A stretch of DNA of 64,000 nucleotides from Gnomoniopsis sp. IMI 355080 (GCA_027946555.1 JAPEVC010000029.1:141157-205156), one strand, 5' to 3'. Numbered from the stretch's first letter, positions 10,584-21,953 are shown. Numbers and translations: made by a program. Notes: generated from the sequence alone by a model not told the origin.

Positions 10584-12729
10584 ATGGACAACGCCTCCGA
10601 GGCCAGCAACTACTCTAGCCCAGGCAACTCCCCGACCCCAGCGGTGAGGAAACCACCCCGAGCCGATCGCCCGTGCGACACCTGCCGCAAGAGAAAGTCG
10701 CGCTGCGTCAAGGAGCCCAACCAGGACAAGTGCGTGCTGTGTGTCTTCCACCGCCGTGACTGCACCTACTTGGATGAACCGCAGCGTCGCAAGAAGAGGA
10801 AGGCTGAACCACCAGTTAACCCTCCTGGCCCATCAGAGCAGCAGCCTGCGAACGGCGGACCGTACGTCAAGTGTCTTCCCACTGTCGTCGATGCCGACCG
10901 AGAAGCTAATTAACAGATGCAATAACAGAAGCCCTAAAAAAGCAAAGAACGCGGCTGCGCGCGAAGCTACAAAGTCCATCACCAATGGCCGAGTCAAGTC
11001 TCTACTCGACCGTACCCTGGGCCTTCACCGTACCACCCACTTCAAGTACATAGGACCGAGCTCCGTCCACGAAGAACGTCTTTTGGAGATCTCACAAGTG
11101 ACGCCGGCTCGCGACCATGACAGCGTGTCCCACTTTCGACGTGTTGACAACGTAAGCACGTTTCTTTCGCGGCCAGACACCAAAACCATCTTCAGCTACG
11201 AGGACGAGGAAGATCTGGAAGCGATCGAGGCCATTGTCCACCCATACGGCCCCGCCCTTGTGGATTTGTATTTCAGAACTGTGCACCCGAGCTACCCTGT
11301 TCTCCACAAGGGCGTATGGCTCGAGAAGTATGCGAGGAGCTTTAAAGAGTTTTCCCCGCCTCAGCTCGCTGCTTTCTATCTCCTGGCCATGGACTGGTGG
11401 GAATACGATCAGAATCTGTCGTCCAAGGACAAACCGGATGCAGGCGCCCTGCTGAAGGCCGCCATGAAATCCATGACCGCTGTTCTCCACCGCCCCAAAC
11501 TCTCCACGGTACAGGCGGGCCTATTATTCCTACAAAGGTCTGGAGGTGACTGTTGGGTCCTAACAAGCCAAGTCGTTGCGGTCGCTGAAGAGCTTGGTCT
11601 GCACATCGACTGCACAAATTGGAATATACCGACCTGGGAGAAAGGTCTTAGACGGAGACTTGCATGGGCTGTCTACTTGCAGGACAAATGGGGGGCATTC
11701 ATACATGGTCGCCCTTCGCATATTAACGATACTACATGGCGAACACCGCAGCTCACACTTGATGACTTCCCAGAATCGGCTGCAGACGAAGACGAAAAGG
11801 AAGGAAGCACGGAAGTGGAGACAGGTCGGTTGCTGTTCATCCATCTCACAAGACTTACACAGATCATGGCAGATGCTCTAGACATACTCTATGGGCCAGA
11901 TCAGACTCAAAACGACAGGATATTCGCAGAGCATGGAATTCAAGGACTCCTCGAGCTGGTCAAACCAATGGTGATTCGGCTCAGGCAATGGGCCGAAGAT
12001 ATGCGGCCGGGTATGAAGATGGACGACGTAAAGCCGCGGAAGTTGTGCTCGAACGGGAACCTGCATCTATCATATTTCGTCACCGAGATCATGATTTACC
12101 GCTTTATTATGAGACGACTTACGCCAGACACCCCACCGTCTCTCCGTGAAATTTGTCGCGAAGCGGGCAAGGTTCGCCTGGACCGCGCGGTGAGATTCGT
12201 TGAAACCTTGCGTCCAGAACACTTGCAGGCATTTTGGTGGTTTGCGGCTCCTAAATCACTCGTCCTTATACGAACGTACGCTGGTCTGCTCTGGGCGACC
12301 AGCAATGATGATACCGAAGCCGAATACTATCGACAGAAAGCGGTGGACTTCCAGTGGAGCCTGAAGGTGCGGTCCAAAGGCGTGGGCTTTGTCACGGCGG
12401 CGATTCGGGAAATGGACGATTCGCCAATGGACCTAGATATGAACAGGCTCTCAAGCGCCCCTAGTGTTAAGCGCCAATTTGATGACACGATCGTTGCAGC
12501 ACCGACACACCCCGTCGAAGGGTCAGTTGCTCATGGATTACCATCCGTGCCCCTGTCTATGGACCAAAGCACACCACAAGCTTTCGAAGCTGTGTACCAG
12601 GAGCAAGATTTTGTTTCGCATCAACTGGACCCTCAGCTCAGCTTCGGTATGCTAGACCCAGTCTCTGCAAGACAGATGTTTATGCAGGATGTCAACCAGG
12701 GCATTTTTTTTACGGACTTGCCGCCTTGA
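10584..12729 (+). CDS. Zn2Cys6 transcription factor, TamA/Dal81-like
   Basis: Nuclear regulator, probably of nitrogen-source use such as GABA or urea: the Dal81/TamA group acts as co-activator in yeast and Aspergillus. Exons 10584-10861 and 10929-12729 give 692 aa. The zinc cluster has Cys31, 34, 41, 50, 53 and 60 (spacing 2-6-8-2-6). After the intron come SLLDRTLGL, FKYIGPSSV and the middle homology region with PKLSTVQAGLLFLQR, WVLTSQVVAVAEELGLH and RRRLAWAVYLQDKWGAFIHG, all close to the Dal81 pattern. A second in-frame acceptor 12 nt upstream (after 10916) would add four residues. The start MDNASEAS is the first ATG just before the cluster. Orthologue versus paralogue is not resolved. Confidence 0.85.
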
Positions 12730-13277
12730 CGCATGGGGCATAATCACCGCCCTCTTTTAGCTCTGCAATTTCAGTCCCGGCCTCTCTCGTATGCTGCAAC
12801 GTGGATGCGTCGGGGTTCGCGAAAAGGTTTGATTTAAGCATTCATGCATTGGCTTGAGACAGCGGGCACTCAACTAAGCCCATTCACAAAGATGATGGAT
12901 CTGAAGATGATTGCGATCTGAAAAGGAGACAGACGAGCGCAAAAAATGGTCCGCCTGTGTCATCAAAACTCGTGCGAAAAGCTGACGACAGGACGGGAGC
13001 TCCGAACTCCAGAAGGAGTACAAAATCATAGAATCCTTCCAAGTGCAACACTTCAATGAAAGAGCATTCTAAATTATCCAAGCAAGTCACTCCGGATGTA
13101 GCCTCGCTCGCAAATCCCACCTTTTGTTCAAGTTCACTGGACGCATGGCTTGTCCTCTATGCTCATATTAAACTCCAGCCTTTTTTTTATAGCCCACAAA
13201 CTGAAGTAGGTTCTCGCTTGCCACCCATGACTGGGCAAGTTGCTGAGCAGTATTATATTAAAGACCTATGAATTACA
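12730..13277. other. Convergent 3' intergenic region
   Basis: Separates the TamA-like gene and the GH42 gene, which are tail-to-tail. Nothing coding is seen; both 3' untranslated regions should lie here. Confidence 0.5.
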
Positions 13278-15569
13278 CTAGTTGGTAATCTTCCACACCA
13301 CCACGCCCGCGGCTGGGATATCACCGGCCTCTCCAATAATGAGCTCGGCGCTCTGTGACACGTCAGGGGCAGCCACAGCTTCGTTGCCATAGTTGAACGC
13401 CCACAGCAAATTTCCGCGGCGCAACAACCTCAGCACAGCTCCCAGATCATTTTCTTTACTCGCCGCCTTCCCAGTCAGGTCACTGATGCCAGCCGACGCA
13501 GCGACGTCGCCCAGATACGAGACCAGGAAATCTGCTGGCGGGTTGAATCCGAGGTAATGCCACGCTTTTCCTTCTTCCGCCCCGGTCGAAGCGCAAGCGG
13601 CGGGCTTCCCCAGCCGGTGCTTCGATGTAGATGTTACAGTTGCGTTGCTGCTCGCGTTGCCGCGTTTGCAGTCCACCCATTCCTCCCAGTACGAAATACT
13701 GTAATTGGAGCCGGCGTACGCGATGCCGCTATTTGCGTAGGTAGGCGGCGTTTCAATGCGCGTCACTCGCATCGGCACTTGGTCTCGAAGTGCACCCGCC
13801 GAGGGTTGGATGCCCGGCGCATAGGAGAAGTTAGCCGTGAGCGCAGCCGTGCGTGGGCCGAACACCACGGGCCCATCGGTGTACGATGCGAGAGCCGTGT
13901 TGAGCGCATCCGGGATGATGGGCGCGCTGGGAACGACAACCATCTTATACCCGGTCAGGTCTTGGTCTGGTCCAATGATGTCCACTGACAGACCGAGTCG
14001 TCGCAGTGACGAGTAGAAGGCATAGACGAGATTGTAGTAGATCATGACGGCATCAGTGTAGCTGGCCGAGGACACGTCCCAGCTTCCACTGTACGGCTCG
14101 ATCGCCCAGACCCAGACAGAGGCGTAGTCAAAGATGAGCGCGATGTCGCCCTGCGGCTCACGAGCCACGGACTGCGACCCATTCGAGGCGCCCAGCTCCT
14201 CGCGCAGAAGGGGAAGGTCTTTGAACACCACCTCCTGCGCCTCAAAGTAGCCCTCATCCTGGCTGCCATCCGAGATATGCAGTCCCGACAATGTCTGCTC
14301 CTGCGCATATGGCACTTGGCGCCAGCGGAAATAAGACACCGTGTCGCCACTAGCAGCATACGTCTCCAGCGTCCAGAGTCTCGTCATGCCCTCCAAGGGA
14401 GAGACGCGGTACGTCTGCCAGTTGAGCACCCCTGGCTCCATCTCCATCACGCCAAATGGGCCCGCTGTCTGCCCATACGCGGCGCCCGCCACCCCACGGT
14501 ACAAGGCATGCTGCAGTGCTTGCAGATCCGGCAGGCCCTGGCGCAGCTGAGCTGCAAGGTCCGCATCCGTGTACGCGTCCGTGTATGACCCAAGGCCTGA
14601 CAGCGGATACTCGTCAAAGAAGGCGATATCGATCCCGACGTCTCGTGCGAACTTGTAGTGGTCGAAGTCCACAAAGCCGACCTGCATATTCGTTGTGATG
14701 GCATGGGTGGGCGCGAGCTCGCGAAGGATGACGGCTTGCTCGGCCGCAAACTCGGTCACCATGTCCGAGGAGAAGGTGTACCAGTCGAGTGTGGCCAAGT
14801 CGTTGGTCGTGTAGACCTCTTTGTAGGGCGGCAGCACCTCATCGAATGACTGGTATTGGTTTGACCAAAAGACGCGGCCCTGCGCTTCGTTCATTGCCTC
14901 TACGGTGCCGTACTTGGTCTGAAGCCAAGTGCGGAAGCGAGTGATGGCATTGTGATCGTAGGTGCGTACCGTGCCGTGGCAGCCGAACTCGTTGTCGAGC
15001 TGCCAGCCGATCACAGTCGGGTTGGTCCCATAGCGCTCAGCCAGAGCGCGGGTGATCTTTTGGCTTTGTGCACGGTAGTCGAAGGACGAGAAGCTGTAAT
15101 AGCGCCTAGAGCCGAAGACATAGGTAGAATTCGTCACGTCTACGAAGGCGATGTCGTACTTTTCAAAGAGCCAGGCTGGGGGGCTTGCTGTGGGCGTGCC
15201 TATCACGGCTTTGATGCCGTACTGGGCAAAGAGGTCGAGAGTCTTGTCCAATACTGTGAAGTTGTAGGCGCCCTCGGTGGGCTCCAAGACGGCCCAGTCG
15301 AACTCGTTGACGCGAACATAGGAGACATTCAGATCGCGCATGGCAGCGATGTCTGGCTCCCACATGGACTCTGGCCATTGCGAGGGATAGTAGTCAACTC
15401 CGATGGAGAGACCACTGGGCCACCGACTCTCTGAAGGCGCCAAGCTCGCATTCGAAGCGCGGACTACCCTCTGGGCCTGGTTGAGTGGAAGGGTCGACGC
15501 CAGTGCAGGCTCGGCCAGAGAGGCCGTCGCAACGACCAGCGCCTTGGTCAATACCGGGGACCAATGCAT
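13278..15569 (-). CDS. Secreted GH42 beta-galactosidase, intronless
   Basis: Cleaves terminal beta-galactose from oligosaccharides outside the cell. A single 763-aa frame starts with a signal peptide (MHWSPVLTKALVVATASLA). The GH42 A domain is clear: GVDYYPSQWPESMWEPDIAA, YVRVNEFDWAVLEPTEG, acid/base Glu194 in GWQLDNEFGCHG, and the likely nucleophile Glu376 in FGVMEMEPGVLNWQ. A trimerisation-like middle domain and a C-terminal beta domain follow. Several Asn-X-Ser/Thr sites suit a secreted fungal protein. GH42 is mainly bacterial; fungi usually use GH35 or GH2. The lack of introns over 2.3 kb therefore fits, but does not prove, an old transfer from bacteria with a eukaryotic secretion signal added. 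TATAAAA lies about 90 bp upstream. Confidence 0.93.
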   Translation of the reverse strand: MHWSPVLTKALVVATASLAEPALASTLPLNQAQRVVRASNASLAPSESRWPSGLSIGVDYYPSQWPESMWEPDIAAMRDLNVSYVRVNEFDWAVLEPTEGAYNFTVLDKTLDLFAQYGIKAVIGTPTASPPAWLFEKYDIAFVDVTNSTYVFGSRRYYSFSSFDYRAQSQKITRALAERYGTNPTVIGWQLDNEFGCHGTVRTYDHNAITRFRTWLQTKYGTVEAMNEAQGRVFWSNQYQSFDEVLPPYKEVYTTNDLATLDWYTFSSDMVTEFAAEQAVILRELAPTHAITTNMQVGFVDFDHYKFARDVGIDIAFFDEYPLSGLGSYTDAYTDADLAAQLRQGLPDLQALQHALYRGVAGAAYGQTAGPFGVMEMEPGVLNWQTYRVSPLEGMTRLWTLETYAASGDTVSYFRWRQVPYAQEQTLSGLHISDGSQDEGYFEAQEVVFKDLPLLREELGASNGSQSVAREPQGDIALIFDYASVWVWAIEPYSGSWDVSSASYTDAVMIYYNLVYAFYSSLRRLGLSVDIIGPDQDLTGYKMVVVPSAPIIPDALNTALASYTDGPVVFGPRTAALTANFSYAPGIQPSAGALRDQVPMRVTRIETPPTYANSGIAYAGSNYSISYWEEWVDCKRGNASSNATVTSTSKHRLGKPAACASTGAEEGKAWHYLGFNPPADFLVSYLGDVAASAGISDLTGKAASKENDLGAVLRLLRRGNLLWAFNYGNEAVAAPDVSQSAELIIGEAGDIPAAGVVVWKITN

Positions 15570-16618
15570 ATTGCGAAGGCAGGACGAGAGAACAAGTTGG
15601 CGTTGGACTCCTTAACGGGAACGGCCATGTTCAAACACAAGGCGTGAAGCCGGTACTTTTATAGGCTACACACTCTCTCTCCATATCATCGAATCGCACC
15701 TATTTTCCTAGCCCTCTCACCGCGTAGCCGGTCCTCTTTACACCGGACCGGACCCAACCACGCGGGTCTATAGGCAACGATGGTCTGTCTACCATGGCTC
15801 AGGTGACTTCCGTAGATGGAAAGAATGATGTACAATGTGGATCTTTACTGCCCCAGGAATCGTTCGGTGGAGCCAGGCCGCCCCGCTTTGCAGTTCACCA
15901 AGGTCTTCCCCGCCAGGCCCGCGTCGGTATCATTGGGTTGAGCAAAGAAGCGTCGTGGGGTCAGAGATGCTGCTATGTGAGCATCGAATTTGCGGGGAAG
16001 TTCAGTATGGTATTCATTTAGTACATTCTCCACATGGCGTCTCTGATACGGCCCGACTGAACGGACAGGCCGGCGTCAAGTGACTGTAGAAGATTTATTC
16101 GTTTATCCAAGCGAAGTCCGGATGCTTCTAACCTCGCTTCTATACTAAGTGTACTTACTAAACATGCAAGGCCTCTCGAAGGTATAAACTTGTAATGTGC
16201 CCACTTTGAGTCAAGCAGGGCAACCATGCTCACCGCACTCACCGGCGTCGTCTTTTTGTGGAGTTTTGTGGCATGGCTCTTGTGCGACGACGCGATGCAA
16301 ACAGACCATATGTTAATGTGCTGTGGTTGTCTTACGGGGTCGTCGAGAAGCAAGGAAGAAACAAAGACAGAAAATAAAACAATCACCAGCGGCACATGGC
16401 TCGGCGCGAGCATGCTTGGACGGGAAACGGTAAGATCTCCCGGTACGAAACAAGGGGCCTCCTAGAAACAGACCCGCGCTTCCAAGCGTCATGACACAGA
16501 GTTTCACTTCCGCAGACAACACGTTTCCACGTAACAATTACGGGCAGCGCTTTCCTGTGGGCCTCTTGGACTCCATCTCACCAGTGCTCACCACTTTTCA
16601 AATTGTGTGCCGTTCAAT
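15570..16618. other. Divergent promoter region, GH42 and OSBP genes
   Basis: About 1 kb between two head-to-head genes. Apart from the TATAAAA near 15657 no gene or clear element is seen; open frames at 15794-16083 and 16018-16413 lack protein-like features. Confidence 0.5.
15657..15663 (-). promoter_or_regulatory. TATA box candidate of the GH42 gene
   Basis: TATAAAA on the minus strand sits about 88 bp before the GH42 start codon at 15569. Confidence 0.5.
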
Positions 16619-18241
16619 ATGAGTGGATCCGCGGAGGAGGCTCAGAAGAGTCATTCGACCCTCAAAGACTTCCTTGCATCGATCGTGGCGATCCGGGGCG
16701 ATCTCTCCAACATCACCGCGCCGCCATTCGTGCTAGACTCCAAGTCTGTTGTCGAACTTCCAGCTTTCTGGGCTGAGAGGCCTGCCTTTTTTGTTGCTCC
16801 GGCCGCGCACTCTGATCCCGCTGAGAGGGCCTTGTCGGTGCTCAAGTGGTTTCTCGTCTGCCTGAAGAATCAGCAGTATGCCGGGCGCTCTGAGGAAGAA
16901 GGCGTTAAGAAGCCACTGAACGCCTTCCTGGGCGAATGTTTCTTAGCGAAATGGGAAGACGACTGCGGCGAGACAGTGCTGGTGTCAGAGCAGGTCTCGC
17001 ACCATCCTCCAGTCACCGCCTGTCGTCTATGGAATGAGAAGCATGGCGTGTCTGCTGAGGGATTCACGCGCCAGGAGATCACTTTTGCCCTGGACAGTAT
17101 CTCCATTAAGCAGACTGGACATGCGCTGCTCACTCTGAAGAATCATAACGACGAGACATATCTCATTCCACTTCCGGACGTCAAGGTGAAAGGCATATTG
17201 TCAGGACTATCTGGCACGTATCCGGAGTTGGACGGCACATATACAATCCCATCTACAAGTGGGTACTACTCAGTCATCGACTTCAGCGGAAAGTCTCTCC
17301 TAGGCAGCTCATCCAAGCATGAGCTTGTCGCCAAAGTCTATGCACCAGGGAAACCGGAGGCAGAGCCTCTTTACACCATCAAAGGGCATTGGCACGACAC
17401 GTTCACAATATACAAGGGGACCGATACCTCCGAGTCCGCAGTGCGGGAGACCCTGACGCTCAAAGACCTACCAACGGTACCGCTCAAGCTTTTGGAAGCT
17501 GATCTCGATGCTCAGGACCCGTGGGAAAGCCGGCGTGCCTGGAAAGATGTTCGGGAGGCTCTTGCCAGGGGAGACATGTCAGGTACCACCAAAGCCAAGT
17601 CAGTGGTGGAACAAGGCCAACGCGACATGCGGAAGGAGGAAGAGCGCACAGGGGAACAGTGGCATCCTCACTTCTTCCAGCAACAGGCTGAAGACCCAGT
17701 GGCATCGGGCTTGTACAGAAGTATCCTGAAGGAGCTGAAGCCTGAGGCAACCGTGGCTATCTGGAAGTTTGACGAGAAGATTTGGGAAGCAGGAGTGAAG
17801 AGGCCTTTCCATGGTCATCTAACGCCGGACAACAAAAACGGCGTACGAGACGAAAAGCCACGCGCCAACAACCTCCGCATCAGCAATCTCTCGGGAGCAG
17901 GGGACGGCGATGATGACCTTGCGTCTCCGGCCTCGTTCAAGACAGCGCACGAATTCCCCACTCCTCAACCAGCCACCGCCGTTAATGGCCCTTCTCAACC
18001 TCCAGCCAAGATAGCAGCCGCTGTGGCGCAGCCAGTGACTCCTGTCAGACAGAGCATCGAGCCAGCAACGAATGGTGGACTGACGCCCTCGAGCGCTTCC
18101 GTCTCGCCCTCGACCCGGCGCGGAAAACGGGCAAAGGCAAAGGAATCTATTGGAAAATTCCGCCACTCGCTTTCGTCGGGCTTCTCCAAGCTTGGAAGTA
18201 GTCCGGCTCGATCCGACAGTGATTCTATTAAAAAGGCCTGA
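16619..18241 (+). CDS. Oxysterol-binding protein (Kes1/Osh4-like ORD protein)
   Basis: Sterol/PI4P exchange protein acting at ER-Golgi or plasma-membrane contacts. The single exon codes for 540 aa from ATG at 16619. The OSBP-related domain begins near residue 50. It shows KPLNAFLGECF and the signature EQVSHHPP at residues 124-131, then GTYPELDGTYTIP and IKGHWHDTFTIY. There is no PH domain, ankyrin repeat or FFAT motif in front, so it is a short Kes1/Osh4-type member. The C-terminal 120 residues are Ser/Pro/Ala-rich and end in a basic, Ser-rich tail (KFRHSLSSGFSKLGSS), longer than in yeast Kes1. Confidence 0.95.
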   Translation: MSGSAEEAQKSHSTLKDFLASIVAIRGDLSNITAPPFVLDSKSVVELPAFWAERPAFFVAPAAHSDPAERALSVLKWFLVCLKNQQYAGRSEEEGVKKPLNAFLGECFLAKWEDDCGETVLVSEQVSHHPPVTACRLWNEKHGVSAEGFTRQEITFALDSISIKQTGHALLTLKNHNDETYLIPLPDVKVKGILSGLSGTYPELDGTYTIPSTSGYYSVIDFSGKSLLGSSSKHELVAKVYAPGKPEAEPLYTIKGHWHDTFTIYKGTDTSESAVRETLTLKDLPTVPLKLLEADLDAQDPWESRRAWKDVREALARGDMSGTTKAKSVVEQGQRDMRKEEERTGEQWHPHFFQQQAEDPVASGLYRSILKELKPEATVAIWKFDEKIWEAGVKRPFHGHLTPDNKNGVRDEKPRANNLRISNLSGAGDGDDDLASPASFKTAHEFPTPQPATAVNGPSQPPAKIAAAVAQPVTPVRQSIEPATNGGLTPSSASVSPSTRRGKRAKAKESIGKFRHSLSSGFSKLGSSPARSDSDSIKKA

Positions 18242-19930
18242 AACGAAGAACGAAAAGATAGCGGTACAGCTGTTCTCAAAGTATCGAGGTCGCGAAGGAG
18301 AAGTCCGACTTGGAGGAGTACGGGATAGTCCCGGAGATTGTGCGATATAATGTGGTGGAGGATCGTTTCTGCGCTTGCTTTTGTATTTTATCGAATAGAT
18401 TCACTTTGATACCAACGACAATAAAAGTATGTTTGTGTGCGTCGAACATATTCTGTTGCTTTGTATCTCCCATAACAAAGTACGTGACGACTATCGCGTG
18501 CTTAGCATATGTTGGTATTCCATGAGCGAAAGCCAGGAGGGGACTGGGAGCCCTACAAGTTACGACGTCTTCTGATCAATCTTCTCTACAACTGACCAGT
18601 GTCACTTTTCCAGGGACTCCAACTTTCCTCTTTCGTCCATTGGGAAGCAGACGTGTCCCTCAACTATTGAATGCATGACTTGGTCTCCCATCTGAACTAT
18701 TGAACAGAAAACTTTCCTCAACAGGACCGACGATGCAACAAACGGCCAAGTGACACGAAGCCTACATAGGAGAGGGTACCGCTGCTACATGGCAGCAATG
18801 GCTAATCTACCCCGCTATATTTGCGGAATACCGCACGAGATATAGCCCAAGCCGCCAAGGGGCTCAGTCCCGAGGTCTATTAATTCTTGGGTCGGGATTT
18901 ACCCGCGGCTTGGATTAGCACCAGCCAATCTTACTTGGTCAACAGAGGTCTCGAGCCTAGGTAGTCAGATGGTACGGTCACTCAAGATTCACCGTCACTC
19001 TCACAATCATTCTAAGTTGATCAAATGTCACGAGCATAATCAAGTTAAGAAGCCACAGGAACACAGTCTCTGCTGTATTCTTTGTTTTTGGGTTCCGCAT
19101 GAGGCATCTCAACAATCACGGACAGCAAGCAGCTGGTTGGGAAGAACAGCATGGGACTCGTATAAGACGTCGATTATTATATGCATAAAGTGATCGTCGT
19201 CCGAAAAGACGAGTCGGGAGCACACACTTATCGGCCCGCAGCCGCCCTGGGCCCAGGAACGCACGCTCGGGCAAGGGGGGGGGGGGAACAAGAGAGCGCG
19301 TATGCACAGGTAAGTGAGGATTCGCCAACCTCCGTGCCACACACTGCGGTGTGCCTGGTTCGCAGGTAATAATTTCCAGTTGAGCATGCTTTTCTTCGCC
19401 GATATTATGCCTCGCATATGCGCTAATCCACTACTTCTGTTGTGCACCTGCCAATGAATAGCCGATCGATAGTTTTCATAGTTGTTGGGTGCTGCCGTGA
19501 AACCTCGCATCAGGTGAGAATACGACGGAGGGAATTTAAAAAAGATTGCCAGCAAGATTGAACCTCAGCTCCACCTAATGTGACCAAGTCACGATATCAA
19601 ATACTTCACCATCAATGTCATTTCTTGCGGCTGGTTACCTCCACCTTTTATTGCTCCCATGAATTAATTGCAACCGTTTAAGCCATTTGGCTGGTAACTA
19701 GCAGACCGGGATACTTTCCCAAGATTGTCAGCTTCATTTTGTATAAAGATGTGAAGGCACCACATACGGCTAAATTAATCGCGCTGCCGATTTCACAAGG
19801 TTGCTGTATCAACTTCACATACAGACACTTACAGGCGTCCTGTGGACCAATTCGACCTTTGATAACTTCGCTCATTGCCATTCCTGTTTTGGGACATGCC
19901 ACGGTGCCGAGCAAAACCAAACGCGATACA
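18242..19930. other. 1.7-kb intergenic region
   Basis: No supported gene. It contains a nested palindrome at 18814-18846 with CGG-AATA-CCG at its centre and a run of twelve G at 19275-19286. The right end should hold the promoter of the GH76 gene. Confidence 0.5.
18814..18846. repeat. Nested inverted repeat with CGG-N4-CCG core
   Basis: Outer arms GCTATAT and ATATAGC enclose inner arms TGCGG and CCGCA around AATA. CGG/CCG dyads are the usual target shape of Zn2Cys6 factors, so an operator is possible; a transcript hairpin is the alternative. Confidence 0.4.
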
Positions 19931-21607
19931 ATGAGAAGCACAACTCCGTCATTGCTGTTGGCGGCGGCGGCTTGCCTTTTCCAAGTTGGCAGTTCTCTCG
20001 AGTCTGAAGAGCCAGGCATCATCACTGCTCGCAGCAACGAGACATGGAGCGTCACTCCCAGTTCAATAAAAGCGTCCATAGATTCTATGAACAAGGCCTG
20101 GTTCGTCAAATTCTCCCCCCCCCCCTGTCTTTGGGGATTACTCCGGCTCTCTTTCTATGCACTCTCAAGTCACAGATTGGAGAAACGCCAGTCGATCATA
20201 TCACAGCAATCAGATCTTGATATGTACTGACTACAGACCATCTAGGTACAATGAGACGGACGGAGTGAGTCTGTTTGATCAGAATGAACACGGAGCTTCA
20301 AATTGATGAATACGCAGAGATGGAACTCCACCACAGCTTGGTGGTTGTCGGGAAACGCTTTACAAGCTGTTTGTGATTATAGTACGTTTGGGAAAGAACC
20401 ATCTCCTCACCAGAACTAGCTCGAAGTGTAAGAGCTTGGCTCAGAGTATATCTACCTGGTCACGTCTCACCGTGTCACTGGGCTCCTGAAGCAGATTCTC
20501 AGCAAGAGAAAAGGCGTGCTTCTCGAATTCTGACACAGCTTTATAGTGATCACAACAAATGACCAGACATACGTCAAACTGGCGGAGCATACCATACAGG
20601 AACAATCCGCACCCCTTCCTTATTGGCCGGAAGGAGGCGGTTACTTTCGTGCGGATAGCACCGATGATACCGGTGAGTCTCTCTCACTCACTCCCCGTTC
20701 CTGGACCACCATCTCCTTCATCATACTTGGCACAATTAACTGCATCATCGGTCTTTATTGTTTCGATGCTGGCTGTCCTATTTCCTTCGGATTGGGGGTC
20801 AATGCACTTAGACTATCTGAGAACATTGCTGACGATATGGCAGGTTGGTGGGCGTTGGCCCTCGTGCGCTTGTACGACATTACTCTCAACACTACCTATC
20901 TGGACATTGCACAGCTCGATGCAGACTACATCTACAGCTATTGGAACTCGACCTGTGGCGGAGGAGTAATCTGGAACATTCCCACCCTGTCGTACAAGAA
21001 CGCTATCAGCAATGAACTGTTCATGAAGTTGGCGGCCTCGCTTCACAATCGGATCCCCGATGACACAAAGTACCTGGGACAAGCGATGGAAGCCTGGACA
21101 TGGTTCAACCATTCCGGCATGATCAACTCGCAAAATTTGATCAACGACGGCCTGACCGATAATTGCACAAACAACAACCAGACCGTATGGACATACAACC
21201 AGGGGGTGATTCTCGGAGGTTTGACGGAGCTGTACTTTGCTACCGGCGACGAGAGTCTCCTGGACACGGCGACGACGATTGCGGACGCAGTCATCTCGAG
21301 CGCAGCATTGTCGCCGAACGGGATCTTGACTGAATCGTGCGAAGGCACCAGTGTGGGCTGCGATAGCAATCAGGAAACCTTCAAGGGCATTTTCGCACGG
21401 AATCTTGCCGAGTTGAACGTCGTATTATCTGACGAGCCTTATAGTCAGTATCTTGAGGATAATGCGCGATCTGCGTGGCAGAAGGATCGCAACCAGAAGG
21501 ATCTCTTTGGTATCTCTTGGGCTGGACCATTGGCAAACGCAACAGTCGGCACGCAGTCATCTGTTGTAAGCCTGTTGGTTGCCAATATTTGGAAGAAAGT
21601 GCTGTAG
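19931..21607 (+). CDS. Secreted GH76 endo-alpha-1,6-mannanase
   Basis: Hydrolyses alpha-1,6-mannan backbones of fungal cell walls. Five exons, 19931-20100, 20246-20264, 20318-20381, 20547-20672 and 20844-21607, give 380 aa. A signal peptide starts MRSTTPSLLLAAAACLFQ. Splicing produces MNKAWYNETDG, RWNSTTAWWLSGNAL and then TDDTGWWALALVR. The catalytic pair is Asp124-Asp125, as expected for GH76. CGGGVIWNIPTLSYKNAISN and the late ETFKGIFARNL are also typical. There is no C-terminal hydrophobic GPI signal, so it is a free secreted type and not a Dfg5/Dcw1 wall-anchored one. The first donor (GTTCGT) is weak, that intron holds ten C in a row (20115-20124), and exon 2 is only 19 nt. Confidence 0.87.
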
Positions 21608-21953
21608 ATTCGGGTCTTTAGCAGAAGATACATGGTGAATACATGAGATTCCTTAATTGTGTTATGTACAACTTCTAAAGTTACTTACTGACACCAAATT
21701 CCTCGAAACACCAGAATTGGGCTTTAAACAAATATTTTGCAAAACTATTTGAATACTTGACAGATCACACTGTAGATTCACTTGCCAATGTGTCCAACTA
21801 CTAACATAGTCAGAGCCATGAACGTCTTGAGAGAGGTCGTCTTTCCCTGGTGTCTGAAGGCTATCTCTCTACTGAGTCACGACGACTATCACGACGACTA
21901 TCACGACGACTATGCAGCCCGCGAATGAAGACATTGAGACACTTCGGAAGAAA
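21608..21953. other. Convergent intergenic region with short tandem repeat
   Basis: Lies between the 3' ends of the GH76 gene and pdx1. Contains three copies of a 12-bp unit at 21878-21913; nothing else noted. Confidence 0.5.
21878..21913. repeat. 12-bp tandem repeat, three perfect copies
   Basis: The unit CACGACGACTAT repeats three times without a mismatch, about 40 bp beyond the pdx1 stop codon. Confidence 0.85.

Noticed and set aside
14952..15434. 160-codon plus-strand frame opposite GH42
   Set aside because: Shadow of the GC-rich GH42 gene.
20673..20843. Reading the fourth GH76 intron as coding (ENIADDMAGWW)
   Set aside because: It looks attractive because it contains DD before GWW, but the frame cannot be joined to the upstream exon; splicing at 20672/20844 gives TDDTGWWALA.
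21878..21913. 12-bp triple repeat as a CRISPR-like array
   Set aside because: The copies abut with no spacers; it is a simple tandem repeat in a eukaryotic genome.
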